Source of the DNA: Bacteroidales bacterium
GTDB lineage: Bacteria; Bacteroidota; Bacteroidia; Bacteroidales; VadinHA17
NCBI GenBank assembly: GCA_027451265.1
Contig: DAIDJT010000016.1
Location: 1 to 14,458 of the forward strand
DNA: 14,458 nt
Reading direction: 5' to 3'
The notes under the pieces: model-generated
Told to the model about the DNA's origin: nothing
Seen by the model: the letters and a program-made list of their open reading frames with translations, nothing else
The model's database searches: none
Program-made: the position numbers and the translations under genes
Part shown: positions 7,866-14,458 of the stretch, piece by piece
Layout: the number at the start of each line of letters is the position of its first letter
Position numbering within the stretch: position 1 is the first letter of the stretch

Positions 7866-8592
7866 CTTTTGAATATTTACGACTTCTTATCATTATATTG
7901 ATTATTGCAGCAATTATCAGCACCTCGCCGGCTATAAAGAGCTTCCACCTGTAGTGTTCGGGTATGTAGGCAGTTACCATAGCTAAGAATCTTTCTCCGG
8001 CTTCCGGCGAACCTTTGGCTCCGGGTGCCCCGCTCTCATACAGCATACGTGTGTAGTCAGCGAGGTAGGTATAGAGAATTACAAACGCCCCGCCATAAAT
8101 CAGAACCCAGTCAGACACGCCAGGCCTTATGTAATGGCCCCTTTCCTGCCTGCCGATGAAGAGCAGCGCCATCATGATCATCGTGAGTGAGTTGATCACC
8201 GGCGCCAGCACCGGTCCCAGCCATGAAACCGGTATGAGGAAGAGAAGATCCCAGGTGAAGAGCGATGCAGGCCAGCCGGTCAGCAGCCACAGAGACACAT
8301 AATAGACAATATCCCATATCCCGAAGGCAAAGAGGGCGTAAAACAGCCTCTGCAGACTGTTCCTGCCCGCAATAATACCAACCGCAGCCAGCATCACCAG
8401 GGTGGCAATCTCCCTGATCCACTCAGCTTTAACCAGATCAGCAGACATGAGCCTCAGCGGGAATTCAAACCCGTCAGGGTAGTAGAGCTCACGGAGGTAA
8501 ATAACAACTATCCCCTCCAGGAATCCCATTGCCACAGCAAAAATGGCAAGCCATAGAAAACGGCTTTTCCATCCGGGCTGATAGTCCTTCAT
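7849..8592 (-). CDS. Uncharacterised polytopic membrane protein
   Basis: I do not recognise a named family. The 247 residues contain six or seven likely membrane segments: about 11-32, 59-76, 83-104, 111-127, 129-147, 162-180 and 217-235, with a short basic cytoplasm-like tail (RSRKYSKDEKVK). Charged residues occur in or next to otherwise hydrophobic stretches: Glu26, Arg34-Glu35 (motif VVIYLRELYYP), Arg60-Glu61 (IREIATLVML), Asp94 (FGIWDIVYY) and Asp115 (TWDLLFLIP). These word-like motifs suggest a conserved functional core rather than a generic spacer protein. The gene lies 24 bp after the steroid-reductase-like gene and overlaps the S9A lipoprotein gene by 17 bp, so it is the middle gene of an operon. 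Transporter, enzyme or membrane-anchor roles are all open. Confidence 0.8.
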   Translation of the reverse strand: MKDYQPGWKSRFLWLAIFAVAMGFLEGIVVIYLRELYYPDGFEFPLRLMSADLVKAEWIREIATLVMLAAVGIIAGRNSLQRLFYALFAFGIWDIVYYVSLWLLTGWPASLFTWDLLFLIPVSWLGPVLAPVINSLTMIMMALLFIGRQERGHYIRPGVSDWVLIYGGAFVILYTYLADYTRMLYESGAPGAKGSPEAGERFLAMVTAYIPEHYRWKLFIAGEVLIIAAIINIMIRSRKYSKDEKVK

Positions 8593-8616
8593 ATTTTTAA
8601 GTTTTGATACATCAGG

Positions 8617-9378
8617 TTACAAAATATAAGGGATAACTGCCTTCCTCTCTTCCGGGTAATCGGTGAAGTGGCCCCTGTACCACCGGTGGTGGGAAAGGGC
8701 CCTTGGTACAAGGTTGCAGAACGTCCAAATGAAAAATGACAGCGCGGGCATCGACCAGCAGAGAAGTGCATAACCGCACCATTCCATTATCTCACCAAAG
8801 AAATTGGGGCAGGAAACCTTTTCAAACAGTCCACCGCGCGGTATTACGTATCCCTCACCGTTCATTTTCTTTCGGAGGTGTATAAGCTTCTCATCAGAAC
8901 TCATGTTAATGGCCATCCCTGCTAAAAATATCAACAGGCCGGCAATGAACCTCGGATCGGCCAGCCAGGCTTCAGTATAGTGTGTCTGCAGGTTGCCTGC
9001 AAAATATCCGAGGAAACCGGCATTGACAAAATTAAAAACGACCGCCATGAGAGCAACAAGCAGTGGCATCTCCTTGCCATTTGTCCTGATCCTCAGCGGA
9101 TAAATAATTGCTCGGTTTGCATAATGTGCCAGGTAAAGCCCGGTGATAATCCATACAGTCACACTTTTGGGTCCGCTGCCGGTGATGACCAGAAACAGGT
9201 AAATTACCGGTCCGGGGATCTCCATCAGGAACCATCCGAGCCTGTCAGGAATTGTCACACCCCAGGTCCTCTTCGAGTGCCTGCCATAAGGTGCAGTGAC
9301 AAACAGCAGGACAATGAAGATGATGACTGCAACAGAAATCCAGATCCAGACAAGCAGACCAAAAAGAGTTTTTTCCAT
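8617..9378 (-). CDS. Steroid 5-alpha-reductase-like membrane protein (3-oxo-5-alpha-steroid 4-dehydrogenase family)
   Basis: This 253-residue protein has about six to seven membrane segments and matches the eukaryotic SRD5A family in length and motifs. Near residue 53, MEIPGP corresponds to the catalytic Glu of human SRD5A2 (ELP motif). LAHYANRAIIYP (83-94) matches the H-Y-x-x-R region. NMSSDEKLIHLRK (158-170) and GYVIPRGGLFEKVSCPNFFG (176-195), followed by EIMEWCGYA, form the NADPH-binding core. The C-terminus has HHRWY (230-234) and DYPEERKAVIP (240-250), a hallmark of the family. Known members reduce a double bond next to a carbonyl in steroids or, in the polyprenol branch, polyprenals, using NADPH. 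The bacterial substrate is unknown and could be an imported steroid or a native isoprenoid. It is the first gene of a three-gene operon with an unknown membrane protein and an S9A lipoprotein. Confidence 0.85.
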   Translation of the reverse strand: MEKTLFGLLVWIWISVAVIIFIVLLFVTAPYGRHSKRTWGVTIPDRLGWFLMEIPGPVIYLFLVITGSGPKSVTVWIITGLYLAHYANRAIIYPLRIRTNGKEMPLLVALMAVVFNFVNAGFLGYFAGNLQTHYTEAWLADPRFIAGLLIFLAGMAINMSSDEKLIHLRKKMNGEGYVIPRGGLFEKVSCPNFFGEIMEWCGYALLCWSMPALSFFIWTFCNLVPRALSHHRWYRGHFTDYPEERKAVIPYIL

Positions 9379-9441
9379 AATTCAAAAATGCCGTGCCGGC
9401 AGAATATGCCTCCGGATGCATTTCCCGCGGTTAACGTGTTG

Positions 9442-9449
9442 TAAAAATA
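9442..9449 (-). promoter_or_regulatory. Weak candidate -7 box for the steroid-reductase operon
   Basis: The minus strand reads TATTTTTA, one mismatch from TAnnTTTG, 63 bp before the ATG at 9378. No -33 element at the usual distance is visible. A promoter must exist in the 192-bp divergent gap 9379-9570, and this is the best match seen there for the minus strand. Confidence 0.25.
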
Positions 9450-9490
9450 ACATTCATTTCAACATCATGGCTTATCCTGTGCATTTGCCA

Positions 9491-9520
9491 TTGTCATAAT
9501 TTTAAATATTGAGTAATTTG
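9491..9520 (+). promoter_or_regulatory. Candidate promoter of the alpha/beta hydrolase gene
   Basis: TTG at 9491-9493 and TAATTTG at 9514-9520 are separated by 20 bp, close to the Bacteroidota TTTG/TAnnTTTG arrangement; the downstream box is one base shorter than consensus. It ends 50 bp before the ATG at 9571. Confidence 0.3.
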
Positions 9521-9570
9521 GCCTTCGGCGCTGCCCTGGCATTCCGCAGCATGAATAATACCTGCTACCT

Positions 9571-10491
9571 ATGATCTCTCTTCCCAGACAGTTGATTTCG
9601 GCAGTGTTGATAGGCACCTGCCTGGTCTTGTCAGGCCAGTACAAGGTTGGCAATGCAGTAGTTGAACTGAGAGACACTGTCCGGGGGAACAGAATGGTTA
9701 CTGCAAATCTGTGGTATCCGGTTGTACCTGAGGAACAGCCTGTTGCAAAAGGAGAGGTGCGAACTGAAAAATTTCCCGTGATCTGCTTTGCTCACGGATA
9801 CCTGCATCCGGGTGATCAGTATGGTAACCTCGTGGATATACTTGTGCCTGCAGGCTATATAATGCTCAGCCTTACCACCTTTGAAGGGTTTTTACCTTCG
9901 CACAGGGGATATGCGGAGGAGCTCAGGTTCCTGGCGGGTGCAGTCAAAGGTCTTGGCTGTGATACCCGTTCACCTCTTTTTGGCATTGCAGATACTCTCA
10001 TCTGCCTCATGGGGCACAGCATGGGAGGAGGAGCATCCTTCATCGCCGCCGACGGCAACAATGACGTGGATGCCGTGGTGGCCCTTACTCCCTGGGAAAT
10101 CCGACCTTCAGCCATCGAAGCAGCCGGCAGGGTAAGAGTCCCGACACTTATCTTTTCGGGCACCAGCGATTGCATAACGTCACCTGAAAAGAACCATATG
10201 CCAATGTATGGACGGTCGGCTGCGGCGGACAAAACCTTTATTTCAATAATCAACGGGTCACATTGCGGGATGGGAGACAACCGCAAATGCTTCACGGCTG
10301 AGCGACTGGCAGGCTGCAAAAACGGACTGGATACGGAAGTGCAGACGGTAATCCTGGAGAGGTACCTGATACCCTGGCTTAACTGTATCCTGAAAGGCGA
10401 CAGGGAAGAGGGACTCATTTTCAACTGTACACTGGCCACTGATCATGCTGTTACATGGCTGCGCTCGCGGCCGCTGCCGGAACCGGATTGA
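9571..10491 (+). CDS. Exported alpha/beta hydrolase, dienelactone hydrolase/PETase-like layout
   Basis: The 306-residue protein starts with a signal-peptide-like segment (LISAVLIGTCLVLSGQ, about 8-23). An alpha/beta hydrolase fold follows: oxyanion-hole region FAHGYLHPGDQYG at 73-85, nucleophile Ser150 in GHSMGGGAS, acid Asp200 in FSGTSDCITSPEKNH and base His231 in NGSHCGM. The order and wording (GxSMGGG, APW-like TPW, VPTLIFSGTSD, GSH) recall the dienelactone-hydrolase group that includes chlorophyllases, cutinase-like enzymes and PETase. Cys201, Cys232, Cys240 and Cys249 lie around the active site and could form disulfides after export. Ester or amide hydrolysis outside the cytoplasm is the likely role; the substrate is unknown. 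The gene is divergent from the steroid-reductase operon. Its TGA (10489-10491) falls inside the first unit of a 50-bp tandem repeat, so the last residues LPEPD are repeat-encoded. Confidence 0.82.
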   Translation: MISLPRQLISAVLIGTCLVLSGQYKVGNAVVELRDTVRGNRMVTANLWYPVVPEEQPVAKGEVRTEKFPVICFAHGYLHPGDQYGNLVDILVPAGYIMLSLTTFEGFLPSHRGYAEELRFLAGAVKGLGCDTRSPLFGIADTLICLMGHSMGGGASFIAADGNNDVDAVVALTPWEIRPSAIEAAGRVRVPTLIFSGTSDCITSPEKNHMPMYGRSAAADKTFISIINGSHCGMGDNRKCFTAERLAGCKNGLDTEVQTVILERYLIPWLNCILKGDREEGLIFNCTLATDHAVTWLRSRPLPEPD

Positions 10492-10594
10492 CCAGCACGG
10501 CCCGGTAAGCGCATCCACGGTTGCTGCCGGAACCGGATAAACCAGCATGGCCCGGTAAGCGCATCCACGGTTGCTGCCGGAAGAGGAAGACCAG
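10473..10594. repeat. 50-bp tandem repeat, 2.4 copies, spanning the end of the alpha/beta hydrolase gene
   Basis: Units start with GCTGCCGGAA at 10473, 10523 and 10573. Copies 1 and 2 agree at 47 of 50 bases; the third is partial and degenerates after about 10 bases. The period is not a multiple of three, so the array is not built as coding repeats. Copy 1 contains the TGA stop of the preceding gene, while copy 2 has AAA at that place. Within each unit ACCGG and CCGGT can pair across a 15-base gap, but no T-run follows, so it does not look like a standard terminator. Confidence 0.9.
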
Positions 10595-10636
10595 TCTTTT
10601 ACCCTGCACGCAAAACAGGTAAACCTGCTGAAAACA

Positions 10637-10659
10637 TACTTTTGTTTTATATATTTTTG
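10637..10659 (+). promoter_or_regulatory. Two Bacteroidota -7 promoter boxes ahead of the M81 gene
   Basis: TACTTTTG (10637-10644) and TATTTTTG (10652-10659) both match TAnnTTTG exactly, in an AT-rich stretch that contrasts with the GC-rich repeat just upstream. The boxes lie 34 and 19 bp before the ATG at 10679, giving short leaders. A clear TTTG element at -33 is not visible for either, so which one is used is undecided. Confidence 0.5.
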
Positions 10660-10678
10660 TTTGAAATACCTGTCTTAA

Positions 10679-12289
10679 ATGAAAACTGAGTCTGTAATCC
10701 ATTCCAATCTGACCCGGGTAGTTGTCATCTTCCTGGCCGTTATCTGTGCTCCAGGATGTTCCGGAGATAAGGCAGCAGGCGATCGTGCCGCAAATATGTC
10801 TGGCAACACTTCCGAGACGTCACCTGATCAGAAGGTTATTCTCTACGGCGAACTTATGCATGAGGTCAACAGTTTCTCTCCGGTAATCACCACCGAAGTC
10901 AATTTCAAGGCTGACCACCTCTTCTACGGTGAGGATGTCCCTGCTTCAGCCATTGAAGAAGGCAAACAGCTGGCAGGATTCCTTTCCGCGGTTGAAAAAA
11001 CCGGAAAGGGAAGGATCAATGCTGTTCCTATAGTGCAGGCCAAATCAATGTCGGGCGGACCGGTCGACAGCCTCTTTTATGCAAAAATCAAAAACACAAT
11101 GCTGGAGGGTGTACGCAGCCAGCCACGTGTTGACGGCATCTACCTCTCACTGCATGGCGCCATGGGTGTTCAGGGGATGTTTGACCCTGAGGGTGATCTG
11201 ATCCTTGCACTACGTGAAGCCGTGGGCCCCGGTGTGCCGATAGCTGTTTCATTTGACCTCCACGCCAACGTCACCCGGCGCAGGGCCGAAAATGCCAATA
11301 TCATTGTTGGTTACCATACAAACCCCCACCGTGATCATTTCAAAACCGCTTTCAGGGCCGGAGACCTGCTCATCCGCACCGTCCTTGGCGAAATAAAGCC
11401 GGTTATGGTAGTCAACAAGATGAAACTGCTCAAGGGAGGCGGGATGAATGTAGACTTCCTTCCTCCGTTCAGGAAAATATTCTCTTCAATGAAGAAGATG
11501 GAGAAGCAACCGGATGTCCTCTCTGTGTCATTCTTCCCGGTACACATCTGGATTGATGAGCCCGAGCTGGGTTACAGCACCGTAGCCATTACCGACGGCA
11601 AGAAAGATCTTGCGCAGGAGCTGGCAGACAGTATTTCCGATATGGCATGGGCAGTCCGTGATGTACCCCAGCCTGCCGGCAACAGTCCCGGGGAGGCAGT
11701 GGCAATAGCACGCGACAAAAAGATTGCCCGCGCTCTGGGTACAGTAGTTTTCTGCGATGTGGCCGACGCACCTTCTGCAGGAACTCCGGGCGAAAGCACA
11801 TGGATACTGAAAGCACTGACAGAAAAGGGAAGTGACCTTGTTTCATATGTCTCGGTGCGCGACGCCGTGGCGGCCGGCGAGGTATGGCAATACAATATTG
11901 GTGACGAGATTACTATTTCCGTTGGAGGTAAACTTGATACAGTTTACGACAAGCCTTTCATATTTAGCGGTGTGGTTGACTCAAAACAGGAGACCTCGTA
12001 TGGCAAAACGGTCATTTTGAAACATGACGGCGTACATCTGATACTTTCCGAATTGCCGATGGCACTTAAAGAACCGTCTGATTTCAAAGATCTCGGGCTC
12101 TCAGTCTGGAAAGCGGATATCGTTGCCGTCAAAAACCTGTTTCCGTTCAGGTATAATTTTCTGTTGTATAACAGGAAGACTATCAACGTCATGTCTCCGG
12201 GATTCAGCAGTATCGATCCATTTGCACTGAAATATGTGAATATCCCCAGGCCAATTTACCCGCTTGATAAAGTTGACAGCTGGAGATAG
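10679..12289 (+). CDS. M81 family metallopeptidase (MlrC-like), lipoprotein
   Basis: The 536-residue protein begins with a lipoprotein signal ending in the lipobox A-P-G-Cys27 (FLAVICAPGC), then a flexible Ser/Asp-rich linker to about 51. The M81/MlrC N-terminal domain (about 53-340) shows GELMHEVNSFSP (57-68, with Glu62), LSLHGAM (157-162, His159), FDLHANVTRR (192-201, Asp193 and His195) and GYHTNPHRDH (211-220, His217). Asp193-x-His195 followed by His217 22 residues later has the same spacing as the zinc ligands reported for MlrC. The MlrC C-terminal domain follows (about 350-525), including FCDVADAPSAGTPGES. The family was named after a microcystin-degrading peptidase that cuts linear peptides, but most members have unknown substrates. 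Many MlrC proteins are cytosolic, so the lipoprotein signal points to a surface or periplasmic role. The next gene starts 50 bp downstream. Confidence 0.9.
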   Translation: MKTESVIHSNLTRVVVIFLAVICAPGCSGDKAAGDRAANMSGNTSETSPDQKVILYGELMHEVNSFSPVITTEVNFKADHLFYGEDVPASAIEEGKQLAGFLSAVEKTGKGRINAVPIVQAKSMSGGPVDSLFYAKIKNTMLEGVRSQPRVDGIYLSLHGAMGVQGMFDPEGDLILALREAVGPGVPIAVSFDLHANVTRRRAENANIIVGYHTNPHRDHFKTAFRAGDLLIRTVLGEIKPVMVVNKMKLLKGGGMNVDFLPPFRKIFSSMKKMEKQPDVLSVSFFPVHIWIDEPELGYSTVAITDGKKDLAQELADSISDMAWAVRDVPQPAGNSPGEAVAIARDKKIARALGTVVFCDVADAPSAGTPGESTWILKALTEKGSDLVSYVSVRDAVAAGEVWQYNIGDEITISVGGKLDTVYDKPFIFSGVVDSKQETSYGKTVILKHDGVHLILSELPMALKEPSDFKDLGLSVWKADIVAVKNLFPFRYNFLLYNRKTINVMSPGFSSIDPFALKYVNIPRPIYPLDKVDSWR

Positions 12290-12339
12290 AAGTCTGGCTT
12301 TCCTTCAAACATAACCACAATCTATAAAAATCAGATCAG

Positions 12340-14458
12340 ATGAAAAAGCTTACAGGCCTTTTACTCCTGCTGCTGGCTGCAGGAGCAACATTTGCACAAA
12401 ACAAAACAGAATGCCCCCAATGGAGAATATCCGGGATTAACCAGCTTTGCCTACCGTTCTTTGCTGACCAGCCATCAGTTGACGGTAAAAAGTTTGATAC
12501 GGCAGCCCTCCTCGAAAATGTGCAGGCTGTTGATACCGACATGAAATCATGGCAGGTTTTCAGCCTTGAAGGCGATAGCATTATCACTCCAGTCAACGGT
12601 GAGAACCAGCTGGTAAGGATGGCAGGTTTTATCAGCAGCGACCGGTGGACAAAAGCCTCGGTAAATATTTCGACCAATGCGGCCTTCGAACTCAGCCTCG
12701 ATGGCAAAAAGGTGAAATCACAGGGCAAGGCCGCGGACCGGCCGGTCAAGATTGATATTACTCTGGGAACAGGCATTCACGAACTGAGCCTGAAGCTCAT
12801 CAGCACGGAAAAAGCACTCAAACTCTCCGCTGACGTATCAGCAGCAAATGATTCGGCAGTACTGGCATGGAGTACAAACCCCGGCCGGACACTTACAATC
12901 AACGATATCCTTGAAGGGGTAAGCATATCTGGTGCAAAGATTTCGCCCTCAGGCAAATATCTCCTCATTCAGACATCACAGGTTCTTCCGGGGAGCGGGA
13001 AACCACAAAGCTCATTCATTGTATATGATATGGAGCTGGGCAGAAACCTGTTCGCTCTTAGGAACAATGCACTCCGTGCCGAATGGATGCCAAAGGATGA
13101 CCGCTTTTACTACCAGGTTGACAGAGAGGGGACGAGCGATGTGATCATCTATGACATGAAGACCGGAACGGAGATCGTTGCCGCATCCGGGCTGAAATCG
13201 CCCGGCCGGATAGTCTGGTCGCCGGCGGAAGATTATTTTATATACTCACGAAATGAGGAAGCTGAGAAAACAGGCGATCTGAGACGGATTTTTGATAATG
13301 AGGACCGCATTCCCGGTAACCGCAACCGAAGCTATTTGTATATATATAACCTCAGCACTGACCTGTCACAACCACTTACTGCCGGTTCACAATCAGCCAT
13401 GCTGCACGCAATCAGCCCCGACAGCAGACGGATTCTCTTCTCCGTTTCACGGCAGGACTACAGCGAGGTTCCTTTTACGAAACAAACACTCTATGAGCTG
13501 GAAATAAGTACTATGCGCCTCGATACTATTTGGAAGGACAAGTTGTATGGCGGTTCATGCCAGTACTCGCCTGATGGAACACAGCTGCTCGTGTCAGGCG
13601 GTCCTGAGACTTTCGGCAGCCTGGGGGTGAAGGTGGGCGACAACCGGATCCCAAACAGCTACGACACACAGCTTTTCCTGTTTGACCTGAAGACAAAAAA
13701 GGCCGAGCCTCTCACCCGCAATTTTGATCCGTCAGCCGGAATGGCACGATGGGCCGCTGATGGCAAAATTTACCTGACAGCTACCGAGCGAGATTATGTG
13801 AATCTTTACAGACTTGACCCGAAAAGGCGGAGCTTTACCAGGATCGATGTACCTGTGGAGGTGATCACTTCCGTTGATTATGCGGAAAACAGGAACGTTG
13901 CTGTGCTCTGGGGTACAAGCATAAGCGCACCAGATAAACTATTTTCAATTGACCTGACAACCGGGAAATCATCTTTGCTCTCTGACCCTGGCGCAGACCG
14001 GTTGGCAGATGTGTTGTCCGGACGTACGGAAGAATGGAATTTCAAAAACTCAAGGGGGACAACCATTTATGGAAGGGTATACTACCCGGTGAATTATGAC
14101 CCGTCAAAAAAGTACCCGCTGATTGTAAACTTCTATGGCGGGACAACTCCCACCGACAGGTCTTTCGGGGGCCGATATCCTAAAGGTGTTTGGGCTGCAG
14201 AAGGATACATGGTATATGTATTGCAACCCGCCGGATCAACTGGGTTCGGGCAGGATTTCTCAGCCCTGCATGTAAATGGCTGGGGACGCGAGGCAATTGA
14301 TGATATAATCGAGGGTACAAAAAAGTTCCTGGCAGCGTTCCCGTCTGCCGATGCTGCCAATGTCGGATGCATCGGCGCATCATACGGAGGATTCACTACA
14401 ATGATGCTGCAGACCCGTACTGATATCTTCCGGACTGCAATTGCCCATGCCGGCATCA
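12340..14458 (+). CDS. Secreted S9 family peptidase (acylaminoacyl-peptidase-like), 3' end outside the window
   Basis: The ATG at 12340 opens a frame with no stop up to the window end (706 visible codons). MKKLTGLLLLLLAAGATFAQ is a clear Sec signal peptide. Residues about 40-165 form a segment with beta-sandwich character (RMAGFISSDRWTKASVNIST, then FELSLDGKKV) before the propeller; it looks PA14-like or carbohydrate-binding-like, but I cannot name it. A beta-propeller of repeated SPDG/SPAED-type blades covers about 185-560 (for example YSPDGTQLLVSGG). The alpha/beta hydrolase domain begins near 570. The nucleophile is Ser681 in GASYGGF, the S9C/S9B type; Asp and His of the triad lie beyond the window. 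The family removes N-terminal residues or dipeptides from short peptides. It lies 50 bp after the M81 gene and may share its transcript. Confidence 0.88.
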   Translation, partial: MKKLTGLLLLLLAAGATFAQNKTECPQWRISGINQLCLPFFADQPSVDGKKFDTAALLENVQAVDTDMKSWQVFSLEGDSIITPVNGENQLVRMAGFISSDRWTKASVNISTNAAFELSLDGKKVKSQGKAADRPVKIDITLGTGIHELSLKLISTEKALKLSADVSAANDSAVLAWSTNPGRTLTINDILEGVSISGAKISPSGKYLLIQTSQVLPGSGKPQSSFIVYDMELGRNLFALRNNALRAEWMPKDDRFYYQVDREGTSDVIIYDMKTGTEIVAASGLKSPGRIVWSPAEDYFIYSRNEEAEKTGDLRRIFDNEDRIPGNRNRSYLYIYNLSTDLSQPLTAGSQSAMLHAISPDSRRILFSVSRQDYSEVPFTKQTLYELEISTMRLDTIWKDKLYGGSCQYSPDGTQLLVSGGPETFGSLGVKVGDNRIPNSYDTQLFLFDLKTKKAEPLTRNFDPSAGMARWAADGKIYLTATERDYVNLYRLDPKRRSFTRIDVPVEVITSVDYAENRNVAVLWGTSISAPDKLFSIDLTTGKSSLLSDPGADRLADVLSGRTEEWNFKNSRGTTIYGRVYYPVNYDPSKKYPLIVNFYGGTTPTDRSFGGRYPKGVWAAEGYMVYVLQPAGSTGFGQDFSALHVNGWGREAIDDIIEGTKKFLAAFPSADAANVGCIGASYGGFTTMMLQTRTDIFRTAIAHAGI

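Noticed and set aside
8980..9444. Plus-strand reading frame of 154 codons antisense to the steroid-reductase-like gene
   Set aside because: Its composition is polar and motif-free, while the minus strand encodes a complete family match over the same bases.
9855..10439. Minus-strand reading frame of 194 codons antisense to the alpha/beta hydrolase
   Set aside because: It lacks any recognisable motif and is low-complexity Ser/Pro-rich, as expected for the shadow of the real plus-strand gene with its catalytic motifs.
10473..10594. CRISPR array
   Set aside because: The repeat units are directly adjacent with a 50-bp period, there are no unique spacers between them, and no cas gene is present.
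10679..12289. Microcystin degradation gene mlrC in the strict sense
   Set aside because: The protein belongs to the MlrC family, but no mlrA, mlrB or mlrD neighbours are present and it carries a lipoprotein signal. The family name alone does not show microcystin as a substrate.

Overview
The window reads as a chromosomal segment of a Bacteroidota bacterium, most likely Bacteroidales or Marinilabiliales-like. The reasons are the protein families present, the many exported hydrolases and lipoproteins, the absence of clear Shine-Dalgarno sequences, and two perfect matches to the Bacteroidota -7 promoter box TAnnTTTG ahead of the M81 gene. No rRNA, tRNA, CRISPR array, insertion sequence or prophage gene was seen. 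It looks like ordinary chromosome with one suspicious broken junction and a few uncharacterised elements.

Left end (1-2279): a 5' fragment of metH (cobalamin-dependent methionine synthase) enters from outside the window and stops after about 89 visible codons. About 30 bp further on, facing it, is a nagA gene (N-acetylglucosamine-6-phosphate deacetylase) that lacks roughly its last 100 residues. Two housekeeping genes are thus broken at the same place, which means either a rearrangement with gene decay or a mis-joined assembly. Upstream of nagA on the minus strand is a PrsW-type intramembrane protease with a C-terminal zinc ribbon.

Middle (2344-9378, all minus strand): two tandem, closely similar serine hydrolases of the beta-lactamase/S12 type with C-terminal DUF3471-like domains overlap by ATGA. 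A 306-bp intergenic stretch follows, containing a 12-bp stem-loop that may be a terminator. Then comes a three-gene operon transcribed in the order steroid 5-alpha-reductase-like membrane protein, uncharacterised polytopic membrane protein, and prolyl-oligopeptidase-like lipoprotein (S9A). The last two genes overlap by 17 bp.

Right end (9571-14458, plus strand): a divergently transcribed exported alpha/beta hydrolase (dienelactone hydrolase/PETase-like layout) ends inside the first copy of a 50-bp tandem repeat. After the repeat and a pair of promoter boxes come an M81/MlrC-type metallopeptidase lipoprotein and, 50 bp later, a secreted S9 peptidase that runs off the window end just after its catalytic serine motif.

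Taken together, six of the nine intact or nearly intact genes are exported hydrolases with proteolytic or amide/ester-cleaving folds. This suits scavenging of peptides and cell-wall material in the periplasm or at the cell surface, but the sequence names no specific substrate. I did not find a convincing new defence, mobile or biosynthetic system. The most checkable oddities are the metH/nagA junction, the repeat that contains a stop codon, and the steroid-reductase/unknown-membrane-protein pair.
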